From Candidatus Cloacimonadota bacterium (GTDB lineage: Bacteria; Cloacimonadota; Cloacimonadia; Cloacimonadales; Cloacimonadaceae), in assembly GCA_020532085.1 (NCBI GenBank), contig JAJBAV010000012.1, forward strand, positions 1 through 64,000: 64,000 bases of DNA, given 5' to 3'. The notes beneath the pieces are model-generated. The model searched no databases and was not told where the DNA came from. It worked only from the letters and a program-made list of their open reading frames with translations. Positions 13,242 through 20,222 of the stretch are shown here, one piece after another; the first letter of the stretch is position 1; every line of letters begins with the position of its first letter. Position numbers and translations under genes: made by a program.

Positions 13242-14030
13242 ATGCCAAAAAGCAAAACCCAGATAAGGCGCAGGATCGTTCAGACAGCCAGTTTGGCGCT
13301 GGCGCTGGGGTTTCTCGCGCTGGTGGTTTGGGGTGGAAAACACAGCATCCATGAGGCCTGCCCCTACGCGCTGGTCTGTTTCGGGCTCAGCGGGGGAACC
13401 TTTTTACGGCTGGGCGGCTGGGCGATGGCGGGGGCCATCGTTTTCGGCTTTGCCGTGCTGGTTTACACCATGTTTCAGGGACGCCAGTTCTGCGCCTGGC
13501 TGTGTCCGCTGGGAACAGCGCAGGAACTGCTGTATTCCCTGCGGGGAAAACGCCACCGGATGAAGCACAGAACCCCTTTTTACGCGGAACGCCGGCTGGC
13601 CTGGCTGAAATATCCGATCCTGCTGGTGACCGCAGCCCTCACGCTGCTGGGCCTGAATTATCTCTTCATCCGGCTCTGTCCCTTTTACTCGCTTTCCCTG
13701 CTGCCGAAGCTGATCGCCCCGGGCCTGGCCGTTTTGGGCGCGGTGCTTCTGAGATCCCTCTTCGGAGAGCGGGAATGGTGCCGCTTTCTCTGTCCCTACG
13801 CCGCTTTGATGAATGTTTTCCAGTGGCTGGGGGAAGCGGTGGGGATCCGGCGCAAAAAGATCAGGAGAAACCTGGAACGCTGCACCGACTGCGGTTTGTG
13901 CTCGCTGAACTGCCCCATGAACATCAACATCGCCGCACAGGAATACGTGCAGGACCGCAATTGCATCCACTGCGGCATCTGCGCCGAGAGCTGCCCCAAA
14001 CCCGGCACCTGCTGCGAGGAGCGCGAATGA
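13242..14030 (+). CDS. NapH-like membrane polyferredoxin
   Basis: Membrane iron-sulphur electron carrier of 262 aa. Four or five membrane segments are visible (for example LALALGFLALVVWGG and GWAMAGAIVFGFAVLVYTMF). Two CxxxCP motifs (CAWLCPLG and CRFLCPYA) are typical of NapH/YccM proteins, and two C-terminal [4Fe-4S] motifs are present (CTDCGLCSLNCP and CIHCGICAESCP). The ATG at 13242 has GGAAGG just upstream. The stop overlaps the next ferredoxin gene (ATGA), so the two work together. The electron donor and acceptor are unknown and no nitrate reductase genes are present. Confidence 0.85.
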   Translation: MPKSKTQIRRRIVQTASLALALGFLALVVWGGKHSIHEACPYALVCFGLSGGTFLRLGGWAMAGAIVFGFAVLVYTMFQGRQFCAWLCPLGTAQELLYSLRGKRHRMKHRTPFYAERRLAWLKYPILLVTAALTLLGLNYLFIRLCPFYSLSLLPKLIAPGLAVLGAVLLRSLFGEREWCRFLCPYAALMNVFQWLGEAVGIRRKKIRRNLERCTDCGLCSLNCPMNINIAAQEYVQDRNCIHCGICAESCPKPGTCCEERE

Positions 14031-14560
14031 AAAACATTGCCGTGATCATCATCACCAGCCTGCTTGTGGCCGTGATCGCCCTGCAGATCCTGGCCGCGTT
14101 GAACATCTTTCCCCGGCAGGAGCAGGTGGAGGTCTGCCCTGTGGACGCCATTTCCATGCAGGGCGGAAAAGCAGTGATAGACAGGAAAAAATGCATCGGC
14201 TGCCGGCGCTGCGTGGCGGGGATCTGCCCTCCCGTGGAAATTGTGCGGGATACGGTCTTCGTTTCTGCTGCTCCCGCGGCCACCCTGAAAACCGAAAAAC
14301 AACCTTCAGCCCCGCCCGCTGCCAAACCCGCAAAAGCCCCCCTAGAGTCAAGCACTCCCAACCAGACTGGATACCGGGTGAACGCTGAAAAGTGCATCGG
14401 CTGCGGCCTCTGCACCATCTATTGCCCCACCGGCGCGATCAAGATGGTGAACGACAAGGCGGTGATCGACCCCGCCAAATGCATCAACTGCGGCCTCTGC
14501 AAAAACGGCAACAACGCGGAATTCAAGGGTTGCCCGGTGAAAGCCATCTCCGGGCCGTGA
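14027..14560 (+). CDS. Membrane-anchored multi-cluster ferredoxin
   Basis: The 177-aa protein has an N-terminal membrane helix (residues 3-25), then two ferredoxin-like modules joined by a Pro/Ala/Lys-rich linker (about 85-115). The first module is incomplete: it keeps a CP of one cluster (VCPVDAI) plus CIGCRRC, enough for one [4Fe-4S] cluster. The second has two full motifs (CIGCGLCTIYCP and CINCGLC...GCPV). It overlaps the NapH-like gene by four bases and probably exchanges electrons with it. It resembles RnfB/NapG-like carriers in general design only. Confidence 0.82.
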   Translation: MKNIAVIIITSLLVAVIALQILAALNIFPRQEQVEVCPVDAISMQGGKAVIDRKKCIGCRRCVAGICPPVEIVRDTVFVSAAPAATLKTEKQPSAPPAAKPAKAPLESSTPNQTGYRVNAEKCIGCGLCTIYCPTGAIKMVNDKAVIDPAKCINCGLCKNGNNAEFKGCPVKAISGP

Positions 14561-14600
14561 ACAGGCAACCAGAACCACTCATCCACCTGCCCCGAACGCG

Positions 14601-14638
14601 CGTCATTCCGGACCCGACTGCGTCGTCCCGGAATGACG
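14601..14638. repeat. REP-like perfect hairpin CGTCATTCCGG/CCGGAATGACG
   Basis: Exact 11-bp inverted repeat (14601-14611 and 14628-14638) with a 16-base loop. It shares its arms with the elements at 12828-12906 and 12995. It sits just downstream of the ferredoxin gene and may end or stabilise that transcript. Confidence 0.75.
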
Positions 14639-14677
14639 GAACGTTGTTAGATAAGGGAGTGGCCTTCCGGGCTTTCC

Positions 14678-14710
14678 GAAATAAAAAAGACAAACCCCTG
14701 CGGGGTTTCG
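14678..14710 (-). terminator. Terminator-like hairpin on the minus strand
   Basis: On the minus strand AAACCCC, a three-base loop and GGGGTTT are followed by TGTCTTTTTTAT, the form of an intrinsic terminator. No minus-strand gene precedes it, so it is either a remnant, part of a repeat, or the end of an unseen antisense transcript. Confidence 0.5.
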
Positions 14711-14717
14711 CAAACGG

Positions 14718-14791
14718 GGACGTTTGCGGCTCCTGTAACGCGGCGGACGTTTGCAGCTCCTGTAACACGGCGGACGTTTGCGGCTCCTGTG
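14718..14791 (+). repeat. Three copies of a 27-bp tandem repeat
   Basis: Copies start at 14718, 14745 and 14772 with an exact 27-base period (core GGACGTTTGCGGCTCCTGT; the third copy is partial). The period is a multiple of three. Two single-base differences separate the copies. Confidence 0.85.
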
Positions 14792-14871
14792 CCCCCAGTT
14801 CAGATTGCAGTTGACCAAAACCGCCCCCCCAATAAAATGAGAAAAAACAAAATACAAACATGGAGGAAATC

Positions 14872-16074
14872 ATGAGAAAGACCGTTGTGGTAAGTGCCAA
14901 ACGGACTCCCATCGGAAGTTTCGGAGGAGTGTTCAAGGACGTGTCGGCAGTGGAATTGGGCGTGGCCGTGATGAAAGCCATCTTCGCGGAAACCGGCCTG
15001 ATCGGCGAGCAGATCGACGAGGTGATCCTCGGCAACGTTTGCGGCGCCGGGCACGGACAGAACATCGCCCGCCAGGTGGCCATCAAAAGCGGCGTGCCGG
15101 ACCATACACCAGCCTATACCGTGAACAAGGTTTGCGGCTCGGGCATGAAAAGCGTCACCCTGGGCGCGCTGATGATCGGCGCCGGTGAAGCGGACATCGT
15201 GGTGGCCGGCGGCACCGAAAACATGAGCCAGATCCCCTATGTGTCGATGGACACCCGCTGGGGCGGCAAAATGGGCGACAAAACCCTCACCGACCTGATG
15301 ATCCGCGACGGTTTGAGCGACATTTTCAACAACTTCCACATGGGCGTGACGGCGGAAAACCTGGCCGAAAAATACCAGATCAGCCGCGAAGAACAGGACC
15401 TCTTCTCCACGGCCAGCCAGAACAAAACCGAGATCGCCATCAACACAGGCCGCTTCCGGGATGAGATCGTGCCGATCATCATTCCCCAGCGCAAAGGCGA
15501 TCCCCTGGTGATCGACACCGACGAATTCCCCCGCAAAGGTGTCACCGTTGAAGCCCTGGCCAAGCTGCGTCCCGCCTTCAAGGCCGACGGCAGCGTGACC
15601 GCCGGCAACTCCTCCGGGATCAACGACGGCGCGGCCCTGCTGCTGCTGATGAGCGAAGAGAAAGCCCGGGAACTGGATCTGCCCATCCTCGCCACCCTGG
15701 TTGGCAACGCCTCCGGGGGCGTGGACCCCGCCATCATGGGCTACGGCCCGGTGCCGGCGATCAAAAAGCTGCTGGCCAATACCGGCTGGAACCTAAAAGA
15801 CATCGAACTGGCCGAGCTAAACGAAGCCTTCGCCGCGCAATCCCTGGCCGTGTTCAAAGGCCTGGAACTGGAAGGCGTGGGCAAACTCGATCTGGCCAAG
15901 GTGAACGTGAACGGCGGCGCCATCGCGCTGGGCCATCCCATCGGCTCCAGCGGCGCCCGCATCATCGTCACCCTGCTGCACGAGATGCGCAAACGCGAGC
16001 TCAGCAAAGGCCTGGCCGCGCTCTGCATCGGCGGCGGCATGGGCATCGCCTCCCTCTGGGAAAGGGGAAACTGA
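14872..16074 (+). CDS. Acetyl-CoA C-acetyltransferase (thiolase)
   Basis: Cleaves acetoacetyl-CoA to two acetyl-CoA, or the reverse. The 400-aa length is typical. The nucleophilic Cys is in VCGSGMKSV (about residue 87), the catalytic His in GGAIALGHPIGSSGARI and the second Cys in LCIGGGMG. The ATG at 14872 is preferred over the one at 14860 because GGAGG lies between them at the right distance and the product then starts MRKTVVVSAKRTPIG. It is followed one base later by the beta-transaminase-like gene, which would supply its substrate in lysine fermentation. Confidence 0.93.
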   Translation: MRKTVVVSAKRTPIGSFGGVFKDVSAVELGVAVMKAIFAETGLIGEQIDEVILGNVCGAGHGQNIARQVAIKSGVPDHTPAYTVNKVCGSGMKSVTLGALMIGAGEADIVVAGGTENMSQIPYVSMDTRWGGKMGDKTLTDLMIRDGLSDIFNNFHMGVTAENLAEKYQISREEQDLFSTASQNKTEIAINTGRFRDEIVPIIIPQRKGDPLVIDTDEFPRKGVTVEALAKLRPAFKADGSVTAGNSSGINDGAALLLLMSEEKARELDLPILATLVGNASGGVDPAIMGYGPVPAIKKLLANTGWNLKDIELAELNEAFAAQSLAVFKGLELEGVGKLDLAKVNVNGGAIALGHPIGSSGARIIVTLLHEMRKRELSKGLAALCIGGGMGIASLWERGN

Positions 16075-16075
16075 C

Positions 16076-17320
16076 ATGGCCGGCAAGCTGAAACTGGACA
16101 AAAGCATGGCCCTCTACGCCGAGGCGCAAACCCTGGTGCCCGGAGGCGTGGCCGGCATCCGCAGACCCTACAACTTCGTTGAGGGCGAATACCCCATCTT
16201 CTTCGACGAGGGCAAAGGCGGACGCATCCGCGACGTGGACGGCAACGAATACATCGACTACCTCTGCGCCTACGGCCCCATCATCATCGGCTACCGCGAG
16301 GAAGAGATCGACAACGCGGTGATCGAACAGATCAAAAACAAAGGCTTCTGCTTCTCGCTCACCCAGGCCACCCAAAACCTGCTGGTGCGCAAGCTGCAAG
16401 AAGTGATCCCCTGCTGCGACATGGCCGCGATCGTGAAGACCGGCAGCGACGCCACCACCATCGCCATCCGCGTGGCCAGGGCCCACACCGGCAAGCTGAA
16501 AGTGGCCCGCTGCGGCTACCACGGCTGGCACGACTGGTGCGTGGAAGTGAAAGGCGGCATCCCGCCAAAATTCTATGAAGACATCATCGAATTCCACTAC
16601 AACGACCTCGACCAGCTGGAAGACATCCTGAAAGCCAACGCCAACGACATGGCCGCGATCATCGTGACCCCGGTGGGCCATCCCCTGGGGGCGGAAGTGC
16701 AGATGCCCAAGCCGGGTTATCTGGAAGGCGTGCGCAGGCTGGCCGACCAGTATGGCTGCGTGCTGATCTTCGACGAGATCCGCAGCGGCTTCCGCTGTTC
16801 CCTGGGCGGCGCGCAGGAATATTTCGGCGTAACGCCGGACCTGGCCACCTTCGGCAAGGCGATGGCCAACGGCTATCCGATCGCCGCGCTGGTGGGCAAA
16901 CGCGAGATCATGGGCGTCCTCAGCAAAGAGGTCTTCCTCTCCTCCACCTTCTTCCCCAATTCCGACGCCCAGGTGGCGGCCCTGAAAACCATCGAGATCC
17001 TCCAGCGCGATCAGGTGCTGGACGCGGTGGCCGCCAAGGGCAGGAAGTTCGGCGAGGATGTGGAGAAAGTGTTGGCGGAATCAGGCATTCCGGCCCGCTT
17101 CTCCGGTTCGCCCTGGATGCCCTTCATCACCTTCCCCAAGGACGCCACCGGCCTCTATAAAAAGCTGCGGGTGGAATTCTACACCCAGCTCATCCGCCGG
17201 GGCGTGTTCCTGCAACCCTACCATCACGGCTACATCTGCCACCGCCACACCGACGCGGACCTGGCCTTCACGGTGCAGGCCATCAAAGAATCGCTGGCCG
17301 AGCTGAACAAGCTGGCCTGA
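16076..17320 (+). CDS. kat: Class III aminotransferase, likely 3-aminobutyryl-CoA (acyl-CoA beta-) transaminase
   Basis: PLP enzyme of the glutamate-1-semialdehyde aminomutase-like branch, 414 aa. Visible marks are the GSDATTIAIRVARA region, the FDEIRSGFR aspartate that contacts the cofactor and the Schiff-base Lys in TFGKAMANGYPIAALVG. Known: Ca. Cloacimonas acidaminovorans has an acyl-CoA beta-transaminase that turns 3-aminobutyryl-CoA into acetoacetyl-CoA during lysine fermentation. Inference: the tight coupling to a thiolase, one base apart, suggests the same role here. A true HemL function is less likely because no haem genes are nearby. The symbol is tentative. Confidence 0.68.
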   Translation: MAGKLKLDKSMALYAEAQTLVPGGVAGIRRPYNFVEGEYPIFFDEGKGGRIRDVDGNEYIDYLCAYGPIIIGYREEEIDNAVIEQIKNKGFCFSLTQATQNLLVRKLQEVIPCCDMAAIVKTGSDATTIAIRVARAHTGKLKVARCGYHGWHDWCVEVKGGIPPKFYEDIIEFHYNDLDQLEDILKANANDMAAIIVTPVGHPLGAEVQMPKPGYLEGVRRLADQYGCVLIFDEIRSGFRCSLGGAQEYFGVTPDLATFGKAMANGYPIAALVGKREIMGVLSKEVFLSSTFFPNSDAQVAALKTIEILQRDQVLDAVAAKGRKFGEDVEKVLAESGIPARFSGSPWMPFITFPKDATGLYKKLRVEFYTQLIRRGVFLQPYHHGYICHRHTDADLAFTVQAIKESLAELNKLA

Positions 17321-17390
17321 CCATAAAACACCGCCTGCCGGGATTGGCCCCCAAAGCCAGCCCCGGCGGGCCAAACTTCACCGAGGACCA

Positions 17391-19004
17391 ATGGCAAAAT
17401 ACATTTTCGTGATGGGCGGCGTGCTATCCTCACTGGGCAAGGGCATCGCCACCGCGTCGATAGGTTTGTTGCTCAAATCCATGGGCTACCGCGTGGTGAC
17501 CCAAAAATTCGATCCCTACCTGAACGTTGACCCCGGCACGATGAGCCCCTTCCAGCACGGAGAGGTGTTCGTTACCGACGACGGCGCCGAGACCGACCTC
17601 GACCTCGGCCACTATGAGCGCTTTGTGGATGAGGCGCTCACCCGCCGCTCCAGCTGTTCCGCCGGCCAGATCTACGAAACGGTGCTCCAAAACGAAAGGA
17701 AGGGCGTGTATCTGGGCAAGACGGTGCAGGTGATCCCGCACGTGACGGACGAGATCAAGCGCCGGATCAAAGAGCTGGACGCCGATTACGACATCATCAT
17801 CACCGAGATCGGCGGCACCGTCGGCGACATCGAAAGCCTGCCCTTTCTGGAGGCCGTGCGCCAGCTGCGGCTGGACCTTGGCCTGCAAAACACCCTCTAC
17901 GTGATGCTCACCTATATCCCTTACATCCACGCCGCGGGCGAGCTGAAGACCAAGCCCTCCCAACACAGCGCCTACAAACTCCGCGAGATCGGCATCCAGC
18001 CGGAAATCCTGCTCTGCCGCTCGGAAAAACCCTTTGAAAACGAGATCTACGACAAAATCGCCCTCTTCACCAACGTTCCCCGCGCCAACGTGATCAACGC
18101 CATCGACGTGAAAAGCGTTTACGAATGCCCCATCACCTTCAAGAATGCCGATCTGCACAAGATCATCTGCCGCCACTTCGGATTGGACTGCAAGCCCCTG
18201 CGCCTGCGCGAATGGAACAGATTCCTGCAAAACAGCACCAGTTGGGAACACAAGGTCACCATCGCCGTCTGCGGCAAATACGTGAAGCACCAGGACGCCT
18301 ACAAAAGCGTGGAGGAAGCACTGTTTCACGCCGCGGCCTTTCACCGCATGAAGCTGCAGGTGAAGTGGGTGGATTCAGAGCAGAAATTCAAGCCCTCCTC
18401 CCTGGCGAAAATACTCAAAGACGCGGACGGGATCCTGATCCCCGGAGGATTTGGGGTGCGGGGGATCGAGGGCAAGATCGCTATCGCCGAGTACGCGCGC
18501 ACGCGCAATATCCCCTTCCTGGGCATTTGCCTGGGCATGCAGGTGGCCGTGATCGAATTTGCCCGCCACGTTTGCCACCTCAAAGACGCCAACAGCACGG
18601 AATTCATCGCGGACACGCCCCACCCGGTGATCCACCTGATGGAAGACCAGCTCTACCAGAAGATGGTGGGCGGCACCATGCGCCTGGGGGCCTTTCCCTG
18701 CAAGCTGGAGCCGGGGTCGCTGGCCAGAAAGGTGTACGGCAGTGCCAAGATCAGCGAAAGACACCGCCACCGCTTTGAATTCAACAACGCCTACCGGGAC
18801 AAGCTAACCGCCAAAGGCATGAAGTTGAGCGGCTTTTCGCCCGACGGACTGCTGGTGGAGATAGTGGAGCTGCCCGAGAAGGATTTTTACCTCGGCGTGC
18901 AGTTCCATCCGGAATTCAAATCGCGTCCGAACAAGGCCCATCCCCTCTTCCGGGATTTTTTCCGCGCCGCCCACCTCTTTTCTTCCGGCAGGTCCAAACA
19001 ATAG
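17391..19004 (+). CDS. pyrG: CTP synthase
   Basis: Makes CTP from UTP, ATP and glutamine. The 537-aa length fits. The N-terminal synthetase domain starts AKYIFVMGGVLSSLGKGI with its P-loop, and EIGGTVGDIE follows. The C-terminal class I glutaminase domain has PGGFGVRG, the nucleophile Cys in FLGICLGMQ and the His-Glu pair in VQFHPEF. GAGG lies before the ATG. A GC-rich inverted repeat in the 70-base leader (near 17330-17370) might have a regulatory role, but no T-run follows it. Confidence 0.96.
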   Translation: MAKYIFVMGGVLSSLGKGIATASIGLLLKSMGYRVVTQKFDPYLNVDPGTMSPFQHGEVFVTDDGAETDLDLGHYERFVDEALTRRSSCSAGQIYETVLQNERKGVYLGKTVQVIPHVTDEIKRRIKELDADYDIIITEIGGTVGDIESLPFLEAVRQLRLDLGLQNTLYVMLTYIPYIHAAGELKTKPSQHSAYKLREIGIQPEILLCRSEKPFENEIYDKIALFTNVPRANVINAIDVKSVYECPITFKNADLHKIICRHFGLDCKPLRLREWNRFLQNSTSWEHKVTIAVCGKYVKHQDAYKSVEEALFHAAAFHRMKLQVKWVDSEQKFKPSSLAKILKDADGILIPGGFGVRGIEGKIAIAEYARTRNIPFLGICLGMQVAVIEFARHVCHLKDANSTEFIADTPHPVIHLMEDQLYQKMVGGTMRLGAFPCKLEPGSLARKVYGSAKISERHRHRFEFNNAYRDKLTAKGMKLSGFSPDGLLVEIVELPEKDFYLGVQFHPEFKSRPNKAHPLFRDFFRAAHLFSSGRSKQ

Positions 19005-19075
19005 ACCGGTAAAGACTTCCGCCTCAACTGTGTAATTATTTCCACAAATCTGTGGCAATTTGGACATATTATGCC

Positions 19076-19106
19076 TTGACCCGCTGCCCGGCATTCACAA
19101 GGATGG
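19076..19106 (+). promoter_or_regulatory. Candidate promoter: TTGACC ... TGG
   Basis: TTGACC at 19076-19081 and TGG at 19104-19106 (AAGGATGG context). It lies in front of the binding-protein/phosphatase pair. Almost the same AAGGATGG block stands at the equivalent place upstream of the ABC-F gene. Confidence 0.42.
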
Positions 19107-19148
19107 CCTTGGTTAAATATATTATGGATCCCAGGCTTGGCTTGGGAA

Positions 19149-20222
19149 ATGGTTTGTTTGTTTATGCGCGAATTGCTGCCTCCGCCCCTGGCCCGAACCC
19201 GCGGCATCTGGTTCATGGCATGGCTGGCCGCCCTCCTGTTGCTGTTGTCAGCCTGTGGGGAGCGTGATGGCGGCGCGGAGGGCAGCGGCAAAACCCTGCC
19301 CCAGGCTGAGACGGAGCGGCCCACGGAGCTTTTCAAGCTGCGATACCGGCTGAAATGGCTGCATCAGGCCCAGTTCGCCGGGGCCTACATGGCCAAAGAA
19401 AAAGGTTTTTACCAGGACCGGGGGCTGGATGTGGAGATCCTGCCCGGCGGGGGCGACCATCCGCCATATCAGTCGCTGATGGAAGGTTCCACCGACATAT
19501 CCAACTTCAACCTGATCACCGCCCTCAAGTATTATGACCCCCAAAATCCCATCGTGATGCTGGCCCAGACTTCACAGAAAAACTCCACCCTGCTGGTGGG
19601 GAAAAAGAGCTCCGGGATCAGGTCGATAGGAGATCTGCGGGGCAAAAAGATCGGCGTCTGGAGGGACGAGGGCGGCGACCACACCCGCTTCTTTCTGGAA
19701 AGCCTGAACCTGGACATCAGAGCGATACCCCTCGACTGGTCTGTGAATCTGCTGCTGGAAGATGCCGTGGACATGATGAACGCCATGACCTACAACGAGT
19801 ATCACCGCGTGCTGATGTCCGGCCTGGACGAGGATGACCTGGTCGTCTTCGATCTGGCGGACTACAGCTTCGATCTGGTGGACGACGGCATCTACACCAC
19901 CCAGGCCTTTTTCGACCGACACCCCCGCCAATGCCGCGATTTCACTGCCGCCACCCTCGCCGGCTGGAACTACGCCTTGCAGCATCCCCAGGAAACCCTG
20001 GCTGTGGTGCTGCGTTACCTGCGGGAGAGCCACCTGCCCGCCAATCCGGAACATCAGGCCTGGATGCTGGACCACATGCGCTCCCGCGTGCTGGAAGATC
20101 CCTCCCGGCTTGGTTTCCTCGATCCCCAGGACTTTGAGCTGGCAACCCGCATCCTGATGGAGCGCGGCATCATCACAAAAGCAGTGGATTACCAAACTTT
20201 CTACCCCCATGATCACCAGTAA
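19149..20222 (+). CDS. NMT1/THI5-like substrate-binding lipoprotein
   Basis: Periplasmic solute-binding protein, 357 aa from this start. A lipobox-like LLSACG at the end of a hydrophobic stretch indicates a lipoprotein. The mature part has the family's opening (LRYRLKWLHQAQFAGAYMA, EKGFYQDRGLDVEI) and the loop around LRGKKIGVWRDEGGD. Start choice is uncertain: TTG 19137, ATG 19149, 19164 and 19215 are all in frame, and only a weak GGGAA precedes 19149. No ABC permease or ATPase is nearby. Instead the gene overlaps the phosphatase gene by 14 bases, suggesting it works as a ligand sensor. Confidence 0.82.
   Translation: MVCLFMRELLPPPLARTRGIWFMAWLAALLLLLSACGERDGGAEGSGKTLPQAETERPTELFKLRYRLKWLHQAQFAGAYMAKEKGFYQDRGLDVEILPGGGDHPPYQSLMEGSTDISNFNLITALKYYDPQNPIVMLAQTSQKNSTLLVGKKSSGIRSIGDLRGKKIGVWRDEGGDHTRFFLESLNLDIRAIPLDWSVNLLLEDAVDMMNAMTYNEYHRVLMSGLDEDDLVVFDLADYSFDLVDDGIYTTQAFFDRHPRQCRDFTAATLAGWNYALQHPQETLAVVLRYLRESHLPANPEHQAWMLDHMRSRVLEDPSRLGFLDPQDFELATRILMERGIITKAVDYQTFYPHDHQ

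Larger units (their letters stand above)
14561..14871. other. Spacer with repeats before the thiolase gene
   Basis: About 310 bases without a credible gene. It holds a REP-like hairpin, a terminator-like hairpin facing left, and three copies of a 27-base repeat, all annotated separately. An open frame through the repeats would encode Cys-rich 9-residue repeats, but it lacks a start with a ribosome binding site. Confidence 0.6.

Noticed and set aside
12830-13255. Open frames in the repeat-rich spacer before the polyferredoxin gene
   Set aside because: Contain REP-like repeats, have no ribosome site and no protein resemblance.
12828-14791. CRISPR array
   Set aside because: Repeats are few, palindromic or directly tandem, without spacers of even length and without cas genes.
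14392-14814. Possible Cys-rich repeat protein across the 27-bp repeats
   Set aside because: The frame begins inside the ferredoxin gene, has no start signal, and most of it is non-coding repeat DNA.
16076-17320. HemL (glutamate-1-semialdehyde aminomutase) as the primary call
   Set aside because: Family features fit, but the neighbour is a thiolase and no haem synthesis genes are near; the acyl-CoA beta-transaminase explains the context better.
19137-20222. ABC transporter operon
   Set aside because: Only the binding protein is present; the neighbours are pyrG and a phosphatase.
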